NCBI RefSeq assembly: GCF_014649035.1
Contig: NZ_BMSG01000008.1
Coordinates: forward strand, 145,240-209,239
DNA from: Streptomyces sindenensis
GTDB lineage: Bacteria; Actinomycetota; Actinomycetes; Streptomycetales; Streptomycetaceae
Direction: 5' to 3'
Length of the DNA stretch: 64,000 nt
Shown: positions 62,658-64,000 of the stretch, piece by piece
How positions within the stretch are numbered: the stretch's first letter is position 1
Layout of the letters: every line of letters begins with the position of its first letter
The notes under the pieces: generated by a model
What the model was told of the DNA's origin: nothing
Databases searched by the model: none
What the model saw: only the letters and a program-made list of their open reading frames with translations
Position numbers and translations under genes: made by a program

Positions 62658-62729
62658 GCCCCCGTAGCTCAGGGGATAGAGCATCGGCCTCCGGAGCCGG
62701 GTGCGCAGGTTCGAATCCTGCCGGGGGCA
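62658..62729 (+). tRNA. tRNA-Arg, anticodon CCG
   Basis: A full cloverleaf: acceptor GCCCCCG/CGGGGGC (62658-62664 with 62722-62728), D arm GCTC...GAGC, anticodon loop CTCCGGA with CCG at 62691-62693 (reads CGG), T arm GCAGG-TTCGAAT-CCTGC, discriminator A62729. CCA is not encoded. CGG is a common Arg codon in this GC-rich genome. Confidence 0.95.
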
Positions 62730-62739
62730 CTTCCGGATT

Positions 62740-62775
62740 AAGAGCCTGACCTGCATTTATGCCGGTCAGGCTCTT
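62740..62775 (+). terminator. Terminator of the tRNA-Arg gene
   Basis: AAGAGCCTGACC (62740-62751) pairs perfectly with GGTCAGGCTCTT (62764-62775); the 12-base gap contains GCAT-TT-ATGC, extending the hairpin. Confidence 0.75.
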
Positions 62776-62931
62776 CTCGTTCCGCCAGGCGCGCCGAAGT
62801 CGCCGGGCGGAGAGATGATGGGCGTAGTCGAAGAGCCTCGGGGTGAAGCCGCGCAGGCGGGTACAGCAGAGGTGAGCGCGCTGTCACGGAGACCGCGAGC
62901 CCCTTGACGACGTGAACGAAGCGTGATCGTC

Positions 62932-63243
62932 ATGAGCATCCCCCAGTCCAACGCCCCTCAGTGGCAGCCGCAGCCACCACCGCGGAGTCCGCGCAAGAAG
63001 CACCGGGTCTTCCTGTGGGTCTTCCTGGGCGTCCAACTCCTCTTCCTGATCTGGCTGATCGCCGGGATCGCTTCCGGCTCGGGCACTCCCGAGGACTGCG
63101 GAACGCTGGACAAGCAGGCCTGCAACGACGCCGAGAACGCAGGCACCGCGATCGGCGTGGGCCTGATCATCGTCCTGTGGGCCGTCGTGGACGTCATTCT
63201 GGGCATCACGTACGCGGTCTACCGCCTCGCGAGGCGGCCGTAG
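62932..63243 (+). CDS. Small two-span membrane protein
   Basis: 103 residues from ATG 62932 (in-frame GTG 62923 possible; no clear ribosome site for either). The N-terminus is Pro/Gln-rich and basic (PRKKHR). Spans at about 26-48 (FLWVFLGVQLLFLIWLIAG) and 71-97 (GVGLIIVLWAVVDVILGITY) enclose a ~22-residue acidic outer loop with Cys56 and Cys64 (GTPEDCGTLDKQACNDAE), which could form a disulphide. No family recognised. Confidence 0.75.
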   Translation: MSIPQSNAPQWQPQPPPRSPRKKHRVFLWVFLGVQLLFLIWLIAGIASGSGTPEDCGTLDKQACNDAENAGTAIGVGLIIVLWAVVDVILGITYAVYRLARRP

Positions 63244-63308
63244 CCGCCCCGCGAAGTTGTCCCGGCTCGCTCCGGGGGCGGCGAGCTCGCCCCCGGAGAC
63301 GTGAGCCT

Positions 63309-63872
63309 TCAGAACTTCCCGTCGACCGGGATCCAGCCGGACCAGGCCTCGGGCTGGTAGAACTTTCCGGTGTCGCCGTCGTAGCGCAGGATCCGCAGGC
63401 GTACGTTGCCACTCTCGCGGTAGTCCTTGTTGCAGGTCGCCCAGGTGTTCACGCCGAGCTTGTTGACGCAGACCTCCTCGGCGCGCCCGTAGTCGGTGTA
63501 GACCCCGACGGCCGCGGACATGCCGTCCTTCTTCGTGTCGCCGGCCCAGATGATGTCGCCGTTGTGCTGGAAGCACCCGCTGGAGCCGTAGGCGGCGGTC
63601 GCGCCGAGGCAGGTGCTCGACGGCGGAGCGGCCGTGGCGGCCGCCATCGTGGCCGCCGGTCCCGCCGTCTCGTCCTCGTCCGTCGTGAAGGGGAACTCCG
63701 CGCCGGGTTCCGTGGCGCGACCTTCGAGAATCCTCACGTCGCCGGGCAGCTGGATTTCCACGGGGGTCTCCGGGGCGTCGTCGGCGAGCGCCGGCGTCGC
63801 GGTGACGGCCGAGAGGGCGAGTGCCGACGCCCCGGCGAGAACGCTCAACTTCGAGCGCCAGTTTTCACGCAT
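63309..63872 (-). CDS. Secreted protein with four Cys, orphan
   Basis: 187 residues. The signal peptide ends near residue 30 (ALSAVTATPALA). The mature protein has an acidic linker (DDAPETPVEIQLPGDVRIL, ATEPGAEFPFTTDEDETAG), then about 100 residues with four Cys (SSTCLG, SSGCFQH, EEVCVNK, WATCNKD) likely making two disulphides, and a C-terminal beta-like RLRILRYDGDTGKFYQPEAW. I recognise no family. The upstream 63880-63960 region is AT-rich for this genome, consistent with its own promoter and perhaps foreign origin. Confidence 0.7.
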   Translation of the reverse strand: MRENWRSKLSVLAGASALALSAVTATPALADDAPETPVEIQLPGDVRILEGRATEPGAEFPFTTDEDETAGPAATMAAATAAPPSSTCLGATAAYGSSGCFQHNGDIIWAGDTKKDGMSAAVGVYTDYGRAEEVCVNKLGVNTWATCNKDYRESGNVRLRILRYDGDTGKFYQPEAWSGWIPVDGKF

Positions 63873-64000
63873 GCTTCACTACCCCCGCGCCTGACCTCTG
63901 TGACGAGATCATCAATTATCAAATGTGAACAGGGTGTGAGACTAACTGATCGTTTCAGAATGCCGCCCGAAGCCGTCGGAGACAGATGATGCTGCAGGCA

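Overview
The window is a stretch of high-GC, gene-dense chromosome from a Streptomyces species. The signs are the cytoskeletal pair scy-filP, NucS in the mismatch-repair role, a disordered-insert Rho, GTG and TTG starts, leaderless promoters and a DasR-type chitinase promoter. Gene order matches, from memory, the SCO5350-SCO5407 core region of S. coelicolor. I see no insertion sequence, prophage, CRISPR array or replication origin. Almost all genes are intact; only the leftmost (DUF3817) is cut by the window edge.

Left third (0.25-21.4 kb). A coupled trio of AIM24-family genes is followed by a MarR regulator. A two-component system (3.2-5.3 kb) is divergent from an Asp-rich secreted PepSY protein, with TTCAG direct repeats between them. 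Next come methylmalonyl-CoA and acyl-CoA genes (meaB, a thiolase, the epimerase mce), then scy and filP, whose coiled-coil proteins organise tip growth. Two tandem paralogous ABC exporter pairs follow, then a zinc-ribbon-like orphan, an LLM flavin oxidoreductase with a structured leader, an SCO5389-type protein and nucS.

Middle (21.4-34 kb). This part holds a P-loop ATPase with a mucin-like tail, an STAS antagonist, a 3-hydroxyacyl-CoA dehydrogenase, a TetR regulator divergent from a DrrAB-like exporter, a PduO-type cobalamin adenosyltransferase that supplies the cofactor of the methylmalonyl pathway, and the ChiS-ChiR-ChiC chitinase module.

Right half (34-62.5 kb) is almost entirely minus strand and mostly housekeeping: the nine-gene ATP synthase operon (atpIBEFHAGDC), a WecA/MraY-type transferase, glyA, a Cys-to-Ser phosphatase-like protein, threonylcarbamoyl-AMP synthase, prmC, prfA, rpmE (with a sigma-R promoter), an LCP ligase, a secreted trypsin-like protease, rho, thrB, thrC, hom, lysA, the ArgS relic nrtL and a single-domain response regulator. 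A tRNA-Arg(CCG) and two small membrane or secreted protein genes close the window.

The items most worth a second look are a pseudoknot-forming leader before the LLM oxidoreductase (18.74-18.80 kb), the acidic sensor/PepSY divergon (3.2-6.1 kb), the nucleophile-less phosphatase relative (45.8 kb), an 18-bp palindrome on the scy promoter (9.03 kb), a sigma-R promoter at rpmE with a similar element at rho, and an orphan Lys-rich secreted protein (42.2 kb).
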